64,000 nucleotides of DNA from Cordilura impudica. Lineage: Eukaryota > Arthropoda > Insecta > Diptera > Scathophagidae. This document shows positions 22,756 through 33,960 of the stretch, in pieces. The translations under genes were made by a program, and so were the position numbers. The stretch's first letter is position 1, and every line of letters begins with the position of its first letter. The notes below the pieces were generated by a model. That model saw nothing but the letters and a program-made list of their open reading frames with translations, did no database searches and was not told where the DNA came from. Where the stretch lies: contig OY821517.1 in the NCBI GenBank assembly GCA_963682025.1, positions 234,337,966-234,401,965 of the forward strand, written 5' to 3'.

Positions 22756-24640
22756 CGTGTCAACATTAGTCTACAATCCATAACAAGCGAATATAAAACC
22801 AGATTAGAGGCGTTCGTGCTCCCAAGTATTATTCCTGATCAACCAGCTCAAAACTTCAACATTTCATCATGGCCAATGCCAGAAACAATTCAACTAGCTG
22901 ATCCAATTTTTAATGATAGCAGTAAAATTGACATTCTGCTGGGAGCAGAATACTACCACGATTTAATGACGGCCGGTCAAATAAAATTATCAGATGAGTT
23001 ACTAGCGCTCCAGAATACAAGATTGGTAGTGAGCGGCAAAATAACGAAGGAAGCGAAAACCTCCGAAATTTGCGCAATTTACGGTGAAGATGAAGCAATT
23101 ATGACCGAACTCATAAAGCGATTTTGGGAAGTAGATGATTTCGATACGGATAAAACCCTCACAATCGATGAACAAAGGTGTGAGACACATTTTGCCCAAA
23201 ATACCACCAGACATAAAGATGGCAGATTCATAGTCCGATTGCCATTTGCGGATGATCCGAGTTCTCTAGGTGAAACCAAAAATGTAGCCCTATCAAGATT
23301 CCAGGCTTTAGAACGAAGATTAGCAAAGGATTCATCGTTAAGGTCCGTTTTTGACGCTTCAGCTAAATCGGCTTCAGGATTATCGCTTAACGACATTATG
23401 TACACCGGGCCCACCACTCAAGGTGACCTTTTTGGTATGTTACTAAGGTTTCGACTACCAAGGTTTGTCTTTTGCACAGACATAGAAAAAACGCACCTTC
23501 AGATTCTAATCGATCAAGCTGACCGTCACATGCAGCTAATATTCTGGAGGAAGGCCTCAATAGAGGCAATTCAAATATACAAGCTAAATACCGTAACATA
23601 CGGAACATCTGCAGCACCATATCTCGCAACAAAGTGTTTACAACAATTAGCAGAACGGAACATGGAAAGATATCCGTTAGGTGCGCACACTTTACGATAT
23701 GATTTTTATGTGGACGATGGCATGAGTGGCGCTAACAATTTAAGGACAGCCATAGAGATGCAGTAACAACTTACTAGGTTACTCCAAGAAGCTGGATTTA
23801 AACTAAGAAAATGGTGCGCAAACCATTCTCAATTATTAAAGGGCATCCCACCTGAAGACGTGGGAGTAAACCTTGACTATGACAATCTATCAACCAAGGT
23901 TTTAGAATTGACATGGACTCCCAAGTCAGATTTGTTTTGTCTTAAGGCAGACGTCCAAGACAAGAAACCAATAACAAAACGTTCTGTTACATCGGACGTT
24001 GCAAGAATATTTGATCCATTAGAAATAGCAGGTCCTGTGGTAGTAACGGCCAAAATTTTTATACAACAGTTATGGGAACCACAAATCGCATGGGATGAGC
24101 TGTTGCCAGCAAATCTAAATTTATATTGGATAACATTTCGCAAAAATTTAAACCACTTAAACAGTGTCCACACTAAGAGACAAATTTTTGATGGTCAAAT
24201 ATCTACTCACACGCAAATACATACGTTCGTAGATGCTTCCGAAAGGGCGTATGGTGCCTCAGTTTATATACGTTCGGTTTTGAAGGATGGCAAAATCATC
24301 GTCAGACTGTTATGCTCTAAATCACGTGTTGCTCCGCTAAAGAAGTTAACCTTACCCAGGCAGAGCTATGTGCTGCTGTTCTTGGAGCCGAACTGGCCAC
24401 AAGAGTTCGCAAAGAACTGAAATTTTAGAACAATCAAACATACCTGTGGTCCGATTCTAAAATAGTACTACATTGGATCAACTCACCATCATCCTCACTC
24501 CACACCTTTGTAGAAAATCCAATAAGCAAAATACACGGGTTAACAATTAATACTCAATGGCGCCACGTTAGTTCCAAGCATAATCCCGCTGACTTAATCT
24601 CTAGAGGTTTAAGTCCCGAGAAGTTATCAGCATGCATATT
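22756..24640 (+). pseudogene. pol: BEL1 pol: reverse transcriptase and RNase H (broken)
   Basis: Coding resumes after the errantivirus with RVNISLQSITSEYKTRLEAF. The protease/RT linker has IDILLGAEYYHDL. RT blocks: VFDASAKSASGLSLND, FVFCTDIEKTHLQI (catalytic Asp) and YDFYVDDGMSG (YVDD). Compared with BEL2, about 45 residues are missing between RRLAKDSSLR and the VFDASAK block, and the segment after NTRLVVSG is shortened, so the RT core is incomplete. TAA at 23764-23766 replaces a Gln codon. RNase H has TFVDASERAYGASVYIR (near 24225), then a frameshift near 24360 at LTLPRQSYVLL. Downstream DSKIVLHWI and SKHNPADLISRG show the rest of RNase H in another frame. Confidence 0.9.
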
Positions 24641-26453
24641 GTGGTTCTATGGACCAATTTTCTTACATGGCAAAGAAGGTCAGTGGCCCAAGGCATTCTC
24701 GAAAACCCTACAACCTACAATTGACATGGAGTTCAAGCAAAAGGCCACCGCTTCAATTGCTTACGCAGGACTAGAAGAGATCATTTACAAAATCAATCAT
24801 CGGGATTCCTTTCAGGATCTTCAAAAAATAGTAGCATATATGTTGTGCTTTATTCAAAACGCCAAGCTAACAAAGGCCGTTCGACCAACAACCAAGGTAG
24901 TTACTCCAACCGAATTAACGTCAGCGCTGTACCTTATCACCAGAACCATACAAGCAGCTGATTTTAAGGATGACATCATCAAACTAAAAACAAACAAGCA
25001 AGTTAGCAATTCCAGTTCCATCAGCAGTCTATCTCTATTCCTTGATGAAAACGATGTTCTTCGAGTTGGGGGAAGACTAGAGGCATCACATCTATCCTTT
25101 AACGCAAAACATCCAATACTGTTACCATACAACGATCCAATTTCAAAATTAATATTGAAAATAATTCATAAGGACAATCATCACTGTGGTCCACAAACAT
25201 TATTAGCAATTTCCAGATAGCAATACTGGATCATCAAGGGCAAATCAATGTCCAGAAATAACGTCCAAAATTGCGTCCGATGCACAAGGGCAAAACCAAA
25301 ATTACTGAACCAAGTTATGGGCGAACTACCAGCAAGCAGAGTCACCCCAGCTCGGACATTTATTAATTCGGGAGTTGATTACTGTGGACCCTTTTGGGTC
25401 CATTATAAATTAAGAGGTAAAAGACCACATAAGATCTACGTAGCACTTTTCATCTGCTTCTCTACAAAGGCCGTACATCTAGAAGTAGTGAGTGACCTCA
25501 CCACCGATGCATTTATTGGAGCCCTTAAAAGGTTTTTAGCATGGCGAGGACGTTGTCAGACAATTCATTCAGACAATGCTACAAATTTCGTCGGTGCACG
25601 AAATCAACTAAAAGAATTAGATAAGGCCATCTTCGCTAAGACCTCACAGGAATCGATCATCCGATCATGCAGTAAGGAGAATATTGAATTCAAATTCATA
25701 CCCCCTAGAACACCTCATTTTGGAGGATTATGGGAAGCGGCAGTAAAATCCGCCAAACAAATGTTATTACGAAGTGTATCAACAGCTTCGCTCATGCACG
25801 AAGAGCTTGAAACAGTAATAATCGAAATCGAAGCAATTTTAAACTCACGACCGCTTACACCACTGACAACCAACCCAAATGAATTATCCGCATTAACACC
25901 AGGACATTTCTTAATTGGGGAACCACTCACAGCTCAAGTGGATACCAGTGCAGCACAGCCAATTAAGTCCCTTGCCAAAAGGTGGGAACATGTATCTCAA
26001 CTTAAACATGAATTTTGGAGAAATTGGTCTACCGAGTACCTACACCAGCTTCAAGAAAAACGAAAATGGAAAACATCATCCGAGAATGTGCAAGAAGGGC
26101 AATTGGCCATCATAAAGGAGGACAACGTACCTGTTATGCAATGGCCACTCGGAAGAATTCTCAAAACCTACCAGGGAAATGACGGTAAGGTTCGAGTGGT
26201 AGACCTAAAAACAGCGTCGGGTTTATCAAGGCGAGCCATCACCAGACTAGCACCATTATTTCATGAAGATGAAGAGAGAACTCCAGCCAGGGAATCATTA
26301 AAAAATCGACCACTGCCTACAGACGAAGCAGAAACTGCTCCGCCGAAGAAAATCAAACGACATAAAGTTCCGTCAAGGAACCAGAAGCCAATTAAGAACT
26401 CGACTTTAGTGACCATGCATAGCACTTCTACTCATCCCAGCAGTCATAAGTAG
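24641..26453 (+). pseudogene. BEL1 integrase (one internal stop)
   Basis: The N-terminal zinc domain begins near 25120 with HKDNHHCGPQTLL, is cut by TAG at 25218-25220, and continues with NCVRCTRAKPK (CxxC). The catalytic core has VDYCGPFW (first Asp), IHSDNATNFVGA (second Asp) and FGGLWEAAVKSAK (Glu), all intact. The C-terminus has GDnVPVMQWPLGRI-type sequence and ends in basic, charged residues. Compared with BEL2 the zinc ligands are complete here. The frame ends at 26453 and env follows one frame over. Confidence 0.9.
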
Positions 26454-28026
26454 CAACATGCAGATCAGTAAGTTTCGCACTGATCCAGGACTCTATTTTG
26501 AAGGAATTGGAACAACGAAAATAGTTACATCTGATTGGAAAATGATGGTGTACTATGACTTAGCTCCGTTTTCTACAGAACTAGAATATCTTTCATCAGG
26601 AATCCAAGCACTACAACAGTTGTGCCCAGAAATAAAACATCTGTCTATGTGCGAGGTCCTAACCAACAACCTTGACCAAATAAGCAATGAATTGCGCCAA
26701 GAGAAGGAGATATTTACAATACATCGAGCAAAAACAGCAGCATTCAATATTATTGGACATATAGCACGATCATTATTTGGTGTTTTGGATTCAGATTATG
26801 CCGAAGAAATGTCAAAAACTATTAATCCAGCGAAAATCGAGAAGGGGCACATCCTACAATTATTCAAAAATCAGACATCAAATATAGACTCAACCATAAA
26901 CGTCATAAGGCAAGACGAAACCAGAACACAGGAAGGCATGAATGAAATCTTGGAAAGAATCAATCAAGAAACAATTCTATTAGACATGGAATCGCAACAA
27001 GTCAGCAAAACACAACTAGTCGGAATGCTGTCAATCAACTCATCTCGCACTAATAGCCACAAATCTTCAAAGAACCGAATCTGAAATCATTAATGTACTC
27101 ACAGACGCACACAATGGCAGAATAAGTCCACTGCTATTATCACCTCACCAGCTTAAGACCGAACTAGCCACCATCAAGGCTCACCTCCCGGCCTTTCATG
27201 CACTTCCAATTGATGATGACAACCTTATTCAGCTATACAAATTAATGAATGCCAAGGGCGCTGTTACCAAGGTAGAGCTAGTTTTCGAAATTAAGTTACC
27301 ATTAGTTGACCAGCAAGTCTTAGAGTTAGTTTAAGATAGTTCATCATGCCAGATAGCTCCTTCATGGCAGTAAATTCACACAGAGATCAGTACATTCCAT
27401 TGTCCACTGAAGATGTCACCAACTGCCTAAAGGTCAACCCTGATATTTGCATATGCAAAAATAAGCAATCCAAGTTAGGGAGGAAATCATACATAAATTC
27501 ATGTGATATCAACATATTCAACAACAAAGAAACAACTAGCTGCAAGTTAGCCCGACTGCCAGGGACCTCAGCATGGACTCAATTAAACAACCCGAACAAA
27601 TGGATATTTTCTATGACAGAAAACTCCGAATTCTCTGCAGTTTGAGGCACGGAAACTCTACAACCCACATTATCGGGTTGTGGAATACTGGAAGTAGGAA
27701 CTAGTTGTTTTATCAAAACCAACACGATAACAATACATGGCTATTTTGGGGCATCAACCAATGTGCACCTCTCATATGCCAATTTTAAGCAAATCGAATC
27801 AATCAGCACACCACATGAAATAAGAAGGGTTTTTAATACAACAAATCATCAATTCAAAACCCGACTAGATCAACTTACCGATTTACAAAAACAACTAAAT
27901 GAATCGGCCCTTATTCACATCCCTAAAATTATCAACTCTAATAGTCAACGTCATCATACAGTAAGCTATACTGCCTTGATCCTCTCAATCCTGCTGACGC
28001 TTACTTGCGTAGGCATGAAACTATAA
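26419..28026 (+). pseudogene. env: BEL1 env-like gene (degenerate)
   Basis: In the frame +1 to integrase, upstream of the first Met, IALLLIPAVISSNMQ looks like a signal peptide. The surface part follows (LYFEGIGTTKIVTSDWKMMVYYDL). HRAKTAAFNIIGHIARSLFGVLDSDYAEEM corresponds to the cleavage and fusion-peptide region, but the basic furin motif seen in BEL2 has decayed to HRAK. Frames break at about 27040 and again around 27330, 27645 and 27760. A Cys-rich piece (CICKNKQS...CDINIFNNKETTSCKL) and a C-terminal segment with a hydrophobic anchor (ALILSILLTLTCVGMKL, about 27970-28020) remain. It matches the env of BEL2 domain by domain. Confidence 0.82.
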
Positions 28027-28149
28027 CGAGTATGTCACCGGAACCAGTCTAAAAACATTGACCAAGTAACGGCAAGACCAATCCCACAACCAAGGCCAGT
28101 AACAATCGACATCATAGATACTTAATTCTTAGTTGAACCTCCGTTCAAC

Positions 28150-28160
28150 GCCGGGGAGAA
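28150..28160 (+). other. BEL1 polypurine tract
   Basis: GCCGGGGAGAA directly precedes TGTTC of the 3' LTR. BEL2 has the matching GGGGGAGAA before its TGTCC. Confidence 0.8.
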
Positions 28161-28556
28161 TGTTCAGATCTACATGGGTTAATCATGGTTGTGATTAACA
28201 ACACGAAAAATGCACAGTCAAACTCATAATTAAGTTCAATAACTTAATTTCCGCATTTGCATAAAATCTAGAATAAAAGTCAACGACTTAATTATTGTTA
28301 TGTTTTAGTCAGTAGTTTTGTTCATATTTAATTATTACAACATTTATTTTATTGCAATTCTGCGTTTATACTGTATATAAACTGAACAGAAAATAAATCT
28401 CTTGTTAGTCATTAAAACAAATTTTTAGCTTTAACTTAACTAAACAACAAGGTCTTTTTCCAGTTCAAGTGCTGGAAGAAGAAATCAACATAGTCTCTAT
28501 TAAGTAACTATCCAAGTTTATGTGCTTGGACAGAAAACCTAAAGAGATACCCAACA
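28161..28556 (+). repeat. BEL1 3' LTR
   Basis: 396 bp, TG...CA, aligned along its length with the 5' LTR apart from the 99-bp gap and several substitutions and indels. It is followed by ACAGG, the counterpart of ATAGG at the other end. Confidence 0.93.
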
Positions 28557-28798
28557 ACAGGCAATTTCCATATTCTTTTCCATCTCCATTGTAAATTGGA
28601 CCTTAGGGTGAAAGTTATTTAGTTTATGTTTTAAATCGGTGAGATATGAATGTTATAATTATATTATTTATAACTAAATTGATAATAAGGGCATTTAGCA
28701 GAGGATTTTTAGATATTGGTGATATAAGAAGTAATTTATGAGAGATTATTGTGTACACAAATAATAGATATGTTATTTTAAATGATATGCATATACTT
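28557..28798 (-). pseudogene. Penelope-like element, upstream RT segment split off by BEL1
   Basis: On the minus strand near 28680-28560 the frame reads SYLTDLKHKLNNFHPKVQFT and then a Glu/Met-rich stretch, the RT thumb-region motif (FT.E.E.N) of Penelope-like elements. Across BEL1, the LDTKLHR-type sequence at 13225 and below continues it in frame once one target copy is removed. Further upstream (28700-28798) the reading frame is degenerate, and a Helitron fragment then cuts it off. Confidence 0.75.
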
Positions 28799-29127
28799 AG
28801 TAAAAGTAAAGTTGATTGTCCACGCTAACATTCCTCAAACCGAACGAATTTGCCAAGAGAAGTTAACGTACAGTAATGCCAAAATATGCCAAGATAAGTT
28901 AACGTACAGTAAAAGTAAAGTTGATTCTCCACGCATAACTTTCCTCAAACCCAACGAATTTAAGCAGTTAATAGATCAAAAGAAGGAGCTTGATCCACTG
29001 AGTGTTCTTAGACCTATGTCAACAGCCTACGTTAATTAGAACTATAGTTATAGAGGTTCGAGAGAAGAAAAATATTAAAAAAATCTTGAATGCAAAGTTT
29101 ATTCATAAATTCTTTTAATATATAAGA
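28799..29127 (-). mobile_element. Helitron fragment (5' end, inverted)
   Basis: Reverse complement of the units in the 6077-7345 Helitron. The 5' terminus TC lies at 29127-29126 with an A before it on the minus strand, as in the other copy. The 3' part ends near 28799 without hairpin or CTAG, so the copy is truncated. Confidence 0.85.
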
Positions 29128-29471
29128 TGGTTTTTGGTATGAAGATGTTGGTATACATTTTTACGTTGAGTTTTTAGTGCGTTTTGAATCAGCTATATCT
29201 TCTAAATGTTTTTTGACTTAAGACTTAAGACTTAAGACTTGTTCAGTTTGAGGTATTTTTTGGCAGAAGAATTGTTTTCTTTGTTGGTGAGTTTGGTTTT
29301 GATGAGTTTTTTTTTATCTATATTAGAGGCATTGGTTGCAGTTATTTTCGCTCATTACATCTGCATACTCTTTGATTGATCGTGATTTTGTTTGTAGATT
29401 TGGTGGGAATGACATATTTTTCGATGTAGTAGGTTTGCTTATTGTAGCAGTTGTATTGTTGTCATTTTTTA

Positions 29472-30140
29472 TTATTGGCTGCTGTGTCGTTGTTGGTTTA
29501 TTGTTGATGCTTGTTTTTTACTTACTTTTTCAATGCTGATTATTGCCTGGATTTCTGTCTCTTTTATAAAAATTGGGCATGATCTGTAAATGGCTAAATG
29601 ATCAGAGATTTCATAGTTTACATTTTTACAATTGTTGCCGTCAGAGGTTCGAGTGCATTTTCTTTTAATTCGTCGATAAGGTGGTATTGTTGTGAACAGT
29701 TTAACATATTTATTAATTTTTGGAAATTTTTGAGACATGGCCGTATTCAAAACAATTATTACACTTGAGGGGAGTGGAATATAAGGTCTGATTTTAGTTT
29801 TCTCGTAGCCAATTGCCAAATGCGATGGGAGTGAAGTAGAAGCGAAGGTAGTGATTATAAGACCGGGTTCTACTAATTTATCATTATTTTTTTTTATCCC
29901 ACATACATTTTGGTTTTTTAGTTCGTTTTAAATTTCTTCTTCTGATATACCACGAAGGTCATTGCAGTAGATTACTTCTTTGGAATAGTTGAGCGAATGG
30001 AGTTCTTCTAGTTCGACTTTTATGTCAGTAGACAACGTAGTTAACTTAATTAATTTATTTGCCTGGGTAAAATTCTTTGTTTTTATTAAAATGGTTCCGT
30101 TTCTTAATTTTTTTTTGCACATGTTCACCTCTCAAACCGT
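29472..30140 (-). pseudogene. LINE ORF1 (gag-like, I/Jockey type), broken
   Basis: The minus-strand frame 30128-29928 has LRNGTILIKTKNFTQANKLI, the RRM-like core of I/Jockey ORF1, and ends NDLRGISEEEI. The frame 29819-29472 continues with IRPYIPLPSSVIIV and then a Cys/His knuckle region (KCTRTSDGNNCKNV...DHLAIYRSCPIF). Intact ORF1 proteins bind the element RNA and form the RNP. The two pieces are in different frames with a gap of about 110 bp. No ORF2 follows at this locus. Confidence 0.75.
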
Positions 30141-30665
30141 AGTGTTATTTGTTACTTTGTTTTTTTTTATCAAAAATGGAGATATATTAGAAAGGGATTC
30201 CAAACTGTATAAATGGGAGATTATTAGATACTTTGTAACAACGCAAATGACTCACCTTTGCATCGTTCATAAAAAACACCACCTTATCCTCAACCAAACT
30301 ACATTAATAGAACCAACTATACTAAGTACACAGATCATTATAACAAACATCAATAACAGCAGCTAACCATCTATAACATGTACATACAACCACACATCGT
30401 TTTAAATATAACAGCAGCTTACTACTTAGAACCATACACACTCAACCACACCTTAATTAAACCAACCGACCAGCAAATGAATTATACATTATATGTAAAC
30501 CATACCAATTTTAATTCTCACTTGGTTAAAGTAATAAATTGGATAAGAAGGTAAGATTGAGCTGAGTGAAAGAAGGTGAAGTTTCGATACGAAACGACGT
30601 GGGGACACATTACTGAAGAGTAAACTATCCATTTTTAAAGGCGATCGGTACCGGTTGTCATAAAT
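30141..30665. other. No gene seen
   Basis: A-rich sequence on the plus strand; it may include the 5' leader of the minus-strand LINE. A 125-codon open frame (29989-30366) is antisense to ORF1 and not credible. Confidence 0.5.
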
Positions 30666-30840
30666 ATTACTCCAGCGGCTTAACGGCTGTCTGCTCCCGA
30701 TTACTCCAGCGGCTTAACGGCTGTCTGCTCCCGATTACTCCAGCGGCTTAACGGCTGTCTGCTCCCGATTACTCCAGCGGCTTCGCGGCTGTCTGCTCCC
30801 GATTACTCCAGCGGCTTCCCGGCTGTCTGCTCCCGATTGC
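30666..30840. repeat. 34-bp tandem repeat, five copies
   Basis: ATTACTCCAGCGGCTTAACG followed by GCTGTCTGCTCCCG, repeated at 30666, 30700, 30734, 30768 and 30802. The first three copies are identical; the last two carry TTCGCGG and TTCCCGG variants. It is much richer in G+C than the surroundings and continues directly into the next array. Confidence 0.93.
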
Positions 30841-31960
30841 CGTCGATCCTGCCAAGGATCATCAACCGAGCCACCATCAACGACGAAGCTATTACCGTCA
30901 CCTGCCGGACGCCTAACGTTGCCGAAGTTGGTCTCGCACCCAATTGGGCCACCAGCTCTGACGAAGTTATTGCCGTCGACTACTTAGCCACCATCACTGA
31001 CGAGTTTATTGTCGTCGCTCGCCGAACGATCGATCCTGCCAAAGCTATTACTGTCGACAACTGTATCACCAGCACCGACGAAGTTATTGCCGTCGCTTGT
31101 CGACTGACCGATCCGGCTGAAGCTATTGCTGCCGACAACTTAGCCACCATCACTGACGAGTCGATTGTCGTCGCTCGCCGAACAATCGATCCTGCCGAAG
31201 CTATTGCTGCCGACAACTGAGCCACTAGCACCGACGAACTTGTTGCCGTCGCTTGTCGAATGATCGATCCGGCCGAAGTTATTGCTGCCGACAACTTAGC
31301 CACCATCACTGACGAGTTTATTGTCGTCACTTGCCAAACGATCGATCCGGCCGAAGGTATTGGTGCCGACGACTTAGCCACCATCACTGACGGGTTTATT
31401 GTCGTCGGTTACCAAACAATCGATCCTGCCGAGGCCATTGCTGCCGACAACTGAGCCATCATCATTGACGAAGTTCTTGCCGTCGCTTGTTAACCGATCG
31501 ATCCGGCCGAAGCTATTGGTGCCGACAACTTAGCCACCATCACTGACGAGTTTATTGTCGTCGCTTGCCGAATGATCGGCCCTGCCGAATCTATTGCTGC
31601 CGACAACTTAGCCACCATCACTGACGAATCTATCGTCGTCGTTTGCCGAACGGCCAATTCTTGCCGAAGCTGTCACCGTCGTTTGACGAGCAACCAATAC
31701 TGTCGTCAACCACAGTACCATCATTGTCTAAGCTATTGCCGTCACCGCCGTCATCTGCCGAGCGACCCATATTACCGAAGTCATCACCACCATCTACCGA
31801 ATCACCAATATTGCCAAAGTCATCGCCGCCACCTACCGAGCCATCAATATTGCCGAAGCTATCGTTACCACTCACTGAGCAGCCAATATTGCCGAAGCTA
31901 TTACCGCCGCCTACTCTACTAGCGATTTTGCCGACGATCACCAATATCATCAACTATTGC
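30841..31960. repeat. 78-bp (2 x 39) GC-rich minisatellite with open frames on both strands
   Basis: The core unit reads CCATCACTGACGAG, TTATTGTCGTCG, CGATCGATCC, TGCCGAAGCTATTG, CTGCCGACAACTTAG. One landmark falls at 30990 and 31068 (78 bp). Towards 31700-31920 it decays into 39-bp units based on CCAATATTGCCGAAG. Since 39 and 78 are multiples of 3, translation gives 26-residue repeats on the plus strand (TITDESIVV...IDPAEAIAADN) and Gly/Ser/Asp-rich or Ser/Ala-rich repeats on the minus strand. Stop codons occur about every 100-130 codons. There is no clear gene start and I do not call a CDS. Confidence 0.85.
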
Positions 31961-32430
31961 TGTCTTTGTGTTAAATATATATTTTTAAATAAAGCTATTA
32001 AGTAACCCGAAGAGGGATAAGACTTAACGTGTTTCTTTGCATAAGGTTTGAGGGTCCTAAAGTGACCCTGGTTTAAACCAGCCATTGAATAAAACCCCGT
32101 TACAACTTTTCACCACGAGCTATTATAGAGATAGATTTATTTCTGTCTATCATAATTGGAGTTTGAATAAAATTAAACTGGTTTCGGTGTGGTGATTTAT
32201 TCATAATTATTTGGATATTAAGCAATTATGATTATTGACAGGTTTTTTATTCCTTATTTTTATTTAGTATGTATAGAAGTGCAAATATTCTAAACTCGTG
32301 TTTTTATTAGTTTAAAACTGGTTTCACAATACTAGCGCGAGTATAATGCATCGTCTGTTCTCAACGAGATAAGAGTGAGCACTGTCTAAAAACATAATCA
32401 AACCGAATTTAAAACAAAAATATGTACAAT
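31961..32430. other. Unassigned sequence after the minisatellite
   Basis: It contains AATAAAGC near 31989 and a short inverted pair around GGGTCCTAAAGTGACCC (32051-32067). It could be an LTR or UTR of an unrecognised element that also carries the minisatellites. I see no matching second copy in the window. Confidence 0.4.
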
Positions 32431-32890
32431 ATTTATTTCTTTATAGACTTACTCGAATGTGATGATTGGGAAGAACCTTTATATGGGGATTATGACTAAA
32501 CATGGTCCTGCAGGGCATAAACCAAATTTGAAAAATATTTATTTGATATTCAGGATATTACGGCAATTTAAGTCGATCTTACAGCGGTTATTTATATGGG
32601 GGCTAGGTATGAACACGTACTGATTTTACCAATTTCCATTAGGTCATCCTATGGCCAACAAAAGCTTAGTTACAAAAGGGATTCAAAATATAGTCATGTG
32701 TGCGACATGTATTTTGATTGCACGGCTTCCATGGACACACAAATATGTTGACGGACTGATGGAAATCGCTAAACCGACTCAGAGTAGATGGTATAATAAG
32801 AGATGGGACTAGGTCAAATATTTTTGGTAGTTACAAACGTCTGCACAAACTCATTATACCCAGACCACTGAGTGGTATAGGGTACAAATA
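32431..32890. repeat. Dispersed non-coding repeat (copy 1)
   Basis: It shares a series of short blocks, in the same order, with 62331-62880: TTTATATGGGG, TATGGGGGCTAGG, AAACCAAATTTGA, CAATTTAAGTCGAT, GATTTTACCAATTTC, and the GGTATAGGGTA type end. Such blocks are typical of an old, abundant non-autonomous repeat of fly genomes. No coding capacity. Confidence 0.7.
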
Positions 32891-33048
32891 ACTAAAATTA
32901 TACCTTCAATAATGCTTAAGATGTTTACATAAAGGATATCTTAAAATCTTTTAACTTGATTTGGTAAGCTTACAAATGATCTCTTGTATTAAAAGCAATA
33001 AAATATCACATAAATAAAATATTTGGCATATCTTATATATTTTTTTTT

Positions 33049-33108
33049 AATTGTGATACGCATCACAATGATTTAAAATATTTTTTTTAATTGTGATACG
33101 CATCACAA
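33049..33108. repeat. Two 40-bp repeats each holding a hairpin
   Basis: ATTGTGAT-ACGC-ATCACAAT (8-bp stem, 4-nt loop) occurs at 33050-33069 and again 40 bp on at 33090-33109, each followed by GATTTAAAATATTTTT. Confidence 0.85.
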
Positions 33109-33374
33109 TGATTTAAAATATTTTTGATAAAAACATGGTTTTTAAAATTTATCCAGTAATCTGGACAACTCAATTATCAAGATTGTAGTTTGCTATCAAT
33201 TATTCGTATTAACTGGATTATACGTTTTCAGTCACTTAACCCGTTTAAAAATCATCAAAAATCAATGATGGAGGAAAAATTGAGCAGCTTCAACATGAGA
33301 GGAATAAGTAAGACCGGTATGTATGTTGTGACAAATTGAACTTGTTTTTATAAACCTATATGACACTTTTTATA

Positions 33375-33845
33375 TTATTAATTAAAATTATAGCTTGGGA
33401 TTAAGAAAATAATTCATTCTCATGAAAATAATAAAGAAGTGTGAAGAGTTCGAAAACATGTCAAAACAAGAGTGTTGAATTCGATTGGGCCGATAACCTC
33501 CAAATGAGTCTTACACACAATATTGTAACCAATGTTGGGTACGTGTGGCATGAATCACATTCGTTATTACCAGCAGGGACATTTTTGGCTATCGAAATAT
33601 AAAAATATCAAGAATGATAGAATACAAGATTACGCCATCCCGCGGACAGTATTAAAATTATCTGCGCCTATTGGGCAAGTGACGTCACGCAAACTGTGTT
33701 CCTATTGGCTAATAATTTTCAGCTGTCAAACTGTTATGTTTATGTGTATGTTTATACATATTGGGCAGCTGTCAAACTGTTATGTTTATGTGTATGTTTA
33801 TACATAAACAATAACATTGTAACAATGGGATAATATATTATTTTT
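33375..33845 (+). repeat. 471-bp direct repeat, left copy
   Basis: Nearly identical to 35072-35542 with no net length difference (constant offset 1697). It contains an internal two-copy repeat of AGCTGTCAAACTGTTATGTT plus TATGTGTATGTTTATACATA (about 33721-33806). A 91-codon frame conserved in both copies (33532 and 35229) reflects DNA identity and has no recognisable domain. Confidence 0.9.
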
Positions 33846-33960
33846 GCGGTATTGAATTTATGCGATTGGAAAACTACAGATTTTCATGGAAATTTACTTT
33901 CATTAAAAAAATCGATAACTTTAAAGCTAAAATTTTTATTATAATTTAATTTTACTTTCA

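Larger units (their letters stand above)
13236..28556 (+). mobile_element. BEL/Pao LTR retrotransposon with env-like gene (BEL1), interrupted by an errantivirus
   Basis: LTRs at 13236-13730 and 28161-28556 begin TGTTC and end CA. Near-matching 5-bp flanks ATAGG (13231-13235) and ACAGG (28557-28561) are the target duplication with one mismatch. A tRNA-Trp-type primer site follows the 5' LTR and a GCCGGGGAGAA polypurine tract precedes the 3' LTR. Internal genes in order: gag, protease, RT, RNase H, integrase, env-like. The 7,083-bp insertion at 15673-22755 separates protease from RT. Without it the element is about 8.2 kb. Multiple stops, shifts and deletions make it inactive. Confidence 0.93.

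Noticed and set aside
28782..29039. 85-codon frame with a close match at 6435-6641 on the other strand
   Set aside because: Both lie inside Helitron sequence and are similar because the DNA is repeated; no Helitron protein motif is present.
30666..30840. CRISPR-like regular repeats
   Set aside because: The 34-bp units are directly adjacent with no spacers, in an insect-type genome.
31260..31454. Possible repeat-protein gene in the minisatellite
   Set aside because: Frames are open on both strands purely because unit length is a multiple of three, and stops recur with no start or splice context.
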